Shown here: piece after piece, positions 62,513 through 64,000 of the stretch
How positions within the stretch are numbered: the first letter of the stretch is position 1
Layout: each line of letters opens with the position of its first letter
Assembly: GCF_003259155.1 (NCBI RefSeq)
Contig: NZ_QGMQ01000003.1
Coordinates: forward strand, 62,001 to 126,000
Origin: Marinimicrobium alkaliphilum
GTDB lineage: Bacteria > Pseudomonadota > Gammaproteobacteria > Pseudomonadales > Cellvibrionaceae
Direction of reading: 5' to 3'
DNA: 64,000 nucleotides
Position numbers and translations under genes: made by a program
The notes under the pieces: model-generated
The model's database searches: none
Seen by the model: the letters and a program-made list of their open reading frames with translations, nothing else
What the model was told of the DNA's origin: nothing

Positions 62513-63205
62513 ATGACTGATAAAACTCGCCAGACAGCTTCTCTCAGCGCCCAGCAAGTGGCCGACTACCTGCAGGCGCATCCGGATTTTTTTGTTGAGC
62601 ACGGCAACCTGCTCGGCGACCTGAACCTGCCCCACGATAGCGGCAAGGCGGTGTCGCTGATTGAACGGCAAGTTGCGGTACTGCGCGAGCGCAACATGGA
62701 TATGCGCCACCGCCTGGGCAAACTGCTCGACAACGCCCGGGAGAACGATCGACTGTTCGACAAAACCAAGCGTCTGGTGCTGACGCTGATCGAAGGCCAG
62801 GACATGGGCGACGTGGTCGATGCGCTTTACTTCGCCTTCGACAAGGAATTCGACATCCACTACACCAGCCTGGTGCTGTTTGGCTACGCCAACAAAATCC
62901 CCAGCAGCCAGGCGCGAGTCGTCACCGTCAATGAAGCTCGGGACAACATCCCGGATCTGCTCAAAAGCAGCCGCGCCACCTGTGGCCGTCTGGGCGATAA
63001 AGAAAAGCAGTTTCTGTTCGGCAAGGACAGCGCCGAAGTCGGCTCCGTCGCCACTATTCCGCTGATGCACGGCACCGCCTTCGGCCTGCTCGCCATCGGC
63101 AACCGGGATCCGGATTACTACCGTTCCAGCATGGGCACCCTGTTTCTCGGCTACATTGCCGAAGTGCTCAACCGCCTGCTGCCCCGGCACCTGCCCCGGG
63201 GCTGA
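62513..63205 (+). CDS. DUF484 (GAF-like) family protein
   Basis: 230 residues. Opens with VADYLQAHPDFFVEHGNLLGDL, the DUF484 hallmark. A predicted coiled coil (~50-75, LIERQVAVLRERNMDMRHRL) follows, then a GAF-like domain (~85-225) ending ADNVNRLLPR-like YIAEVLNRLLPRHL. Universally found between dapF and xerC in these bacteria. The function is unknown; a role linked to XerC or to signalling is only a guess. Spacing of one base from dapF implies coupling. Confidence 0.9.
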   Translation: MTDKTRQTASLSAQQVADYLQAHPDFFVEHGNLLGDLNLPHDSGKAVSLIERQVAVLRERNMDMRHRLGKLLDNARENDRLFDKTKRLVLTLIEGQDMGDVVDALYFAFDKEFDIHYTSLVLFGYANKIPSSQARVVTVNEARDNIPDLLKSSRATCGRLGDKEKQFLFGKDSAEVGSVATIPLMHGTAFGLLAIGNRDPDYYRSSMGTLFLGYIAEVLNRLLPRHLPRG

Positions 63206-63229
63206 TGGCCCGACGCCGGGAGGCTGCGT

Positions 63230-64000
63230 ATGCCCCACGAGACCAACGACACACTGCCGTTTCACACCGAAGTGGACGCCTTTCTGCATTACCTGCGCAC
63301 CCAAAAGCAGCTCTCACCGCACACCTGCAACAGCTATGGCCGTGACCTGGCGAGCTTTCAGAGCGGCTGCGCGCGCCTCGGCTTCGAGCATCTGGACGCG
63401 CTCCACCCCCAGGATATTCGCCAACTGTTGGCCGCCGAGTTCCGCCGCGGCCTGGCCAGTAAAAGCCTGCAGCGCTGGCTCTCGGCCCTGCGCAGCTTTT
63501 TTCGCTACGGTATTCGCAAAGGCTGGCTCAAACACAACCCCGCCGATGGCATTCGCGCGCCCAAGGCCACCAAAAAACTCCCCAAACTCCTGGACGTGGA
63601 CCAGGCTGGGCAGTTTATGGAACTGGGGGGCGACGGCTTTCTGGATTACCGGGATCGGGCGCTGCTGGAGTTGATGTATTCCTCAGGCCTGCGCCTGGCG
63701 GAAGCGGTGAGCTTGAACGTGGCCGACATCGACCTGCGCGAAGCCATGGTCAGTGTCACCGGTAAGGGAAGTAAAACCCGTATGCTGCCCATCGGGCGAC
63801 TGGCGGTGAAAGCACTCAAGGCCTGGTTGGGGCACCGGGAGACCTGCGTAAAAACCGGCGAGCATGCACTCTTTATCAGCCAGAAAGGCACCCGCCTGAG
63901 CCACCGCGCAGTACAGGCGCGGCTCCAGCGCCTGAGCCTGCGTCAGGGCATGGATACGCCCGTACACCCGCACATGCTGCGCCACTCTTTCGCCAGCCAC
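63230..64000 (+). CDS. xerC: Tyrosine recombinase XerC (3' truncated)
   Basis: With XerD resolves chromosome dimers at dif. The start at 63230 with GGGAGG upstream gives MPHETNDTLPFHTEVDAFLHYL. SAM-like N-terminal domain ~10-110, catalytic domain from ~118. Catalytic Arg155 in YSSGLRLAEAVSL, Lys179 in GKGSKTR and His248/Arg251 in HPHMLRHSFASH are visible. The window ends in that motif, so the last His/Trp and the Tyr nucleophile lie outside it. About 257 of ~300 residues are seen. Confidence 0.95.
   Translation, partial: MPHETNDTLPFHTEVDAFLHYLRTQKQLSPHTCNSYGRDLASFQSGCARLGFEHLDALHPQDIRQLLAAEFRRGLASKSLQRWLSALRSFFRYGIRKGWLKHNPADGIRAPKATKKLPKLLDVDQAGQFMELGGDGFLDYRDRALLELMYSSGLRLAEAVSLNVADIDLREAMVSVTGKGSKTRMLPIGRLAVKALKAWLGHRETCVKTGEHALFISQKGTRLSHRAVQARLQRLSLRQGMDTPVHPHMLRHSFASH

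Overview
The window is a piece of a chromosome from a gammaproteobacterium, most likely a marine polysaccharide degrader of the Cellvibrionaceae type (Marinimicrobium, Saccharophagus and relatives). Three things suggest this. The housekeeping gene orders argH / algZ-algR-hemCDXY and cyaA-lptM-lysA-dapF-DUF484-xerC are those of Pseudomonas-like gammaproteobacteria. The sugar genes use TonB-dependent uptake and surface or periplasmic glycoside hydrolases (GH9, GH13). The base composition is moderately GC-rich. The genus is inference. No tRNA, rRNA, prophage, insertion sequence or CRISPR array was recognised.

Layout. 1-3206: rpiA (5' truncated), trmO, a small membrane-anchored protein and serA. 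3307-6183: two paralogous lipoproteins followed by a predicted outer-membrane barrel, of unknown function. 6190-10118: an alpha/beta hydrolase and a GH9 cellulase-type lipoprotein on the minus strand, then a Gfo/Idh/MocA oxidoreductase. 10182-13486: pgk and tkt (minus). 13685-18959: a one-carbon / S-adenosylmethionine block (ArsR-methyltransferase fusion, metK, ahcY, metF). Two long fold-back repeats and an array of short palindromes lie between these genes.

19068-37439 is a complete starch/maltodextrin utilisation locus. It holds a LacI-family regulator, an alpha-amylase-type lipoprotein, an MFS maltodextrin permease, an alpha-glucosidase, a TonB-dependent receptor, a tryptophan-halogenase-like flavoenzyme, a periplasmic cyclomaltodextrinase-like GH13, a pullulanase with a sorting-signal tail, and a second amylase lipoprotein. 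Expected flow: surface amylases and pullulanase cut starch, the receptor imports oligosaccharides, periplasmic GH13 shortens them, the permease moves them inward and the alpha-glucosidase releases glucose. Five copies of TGCATACGTATGCA or a close variant sit in the two control regions. At three promoters one copy ends exactly 5 nt before the -35 box. This geometry is uniform and is more typical of an activator than of a simple repressor. The pullulanase leader also carries a strong intrinsic terminator 64 nt before its start codon.

37569-39633 encodes another lipoprotein plus barrel pair. 39623-47562 is the hemCDXY and algZR region (minus), interrupted by a PrcB-like gene and a DUF6795-like gene. 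47719-49119 is argH. 49291-50799 is a relatively AT-rich glycosidase-like gene bracketed by palindrome arrays. 51289-55619 is a MacAB-like ABC system with two permeases, 55792-57291 a DASS transporter, and 57367-64000 cyaA (probable UUG start), lptM, lysA, dapF, a DUF484 gene and xerC (3' truncated).
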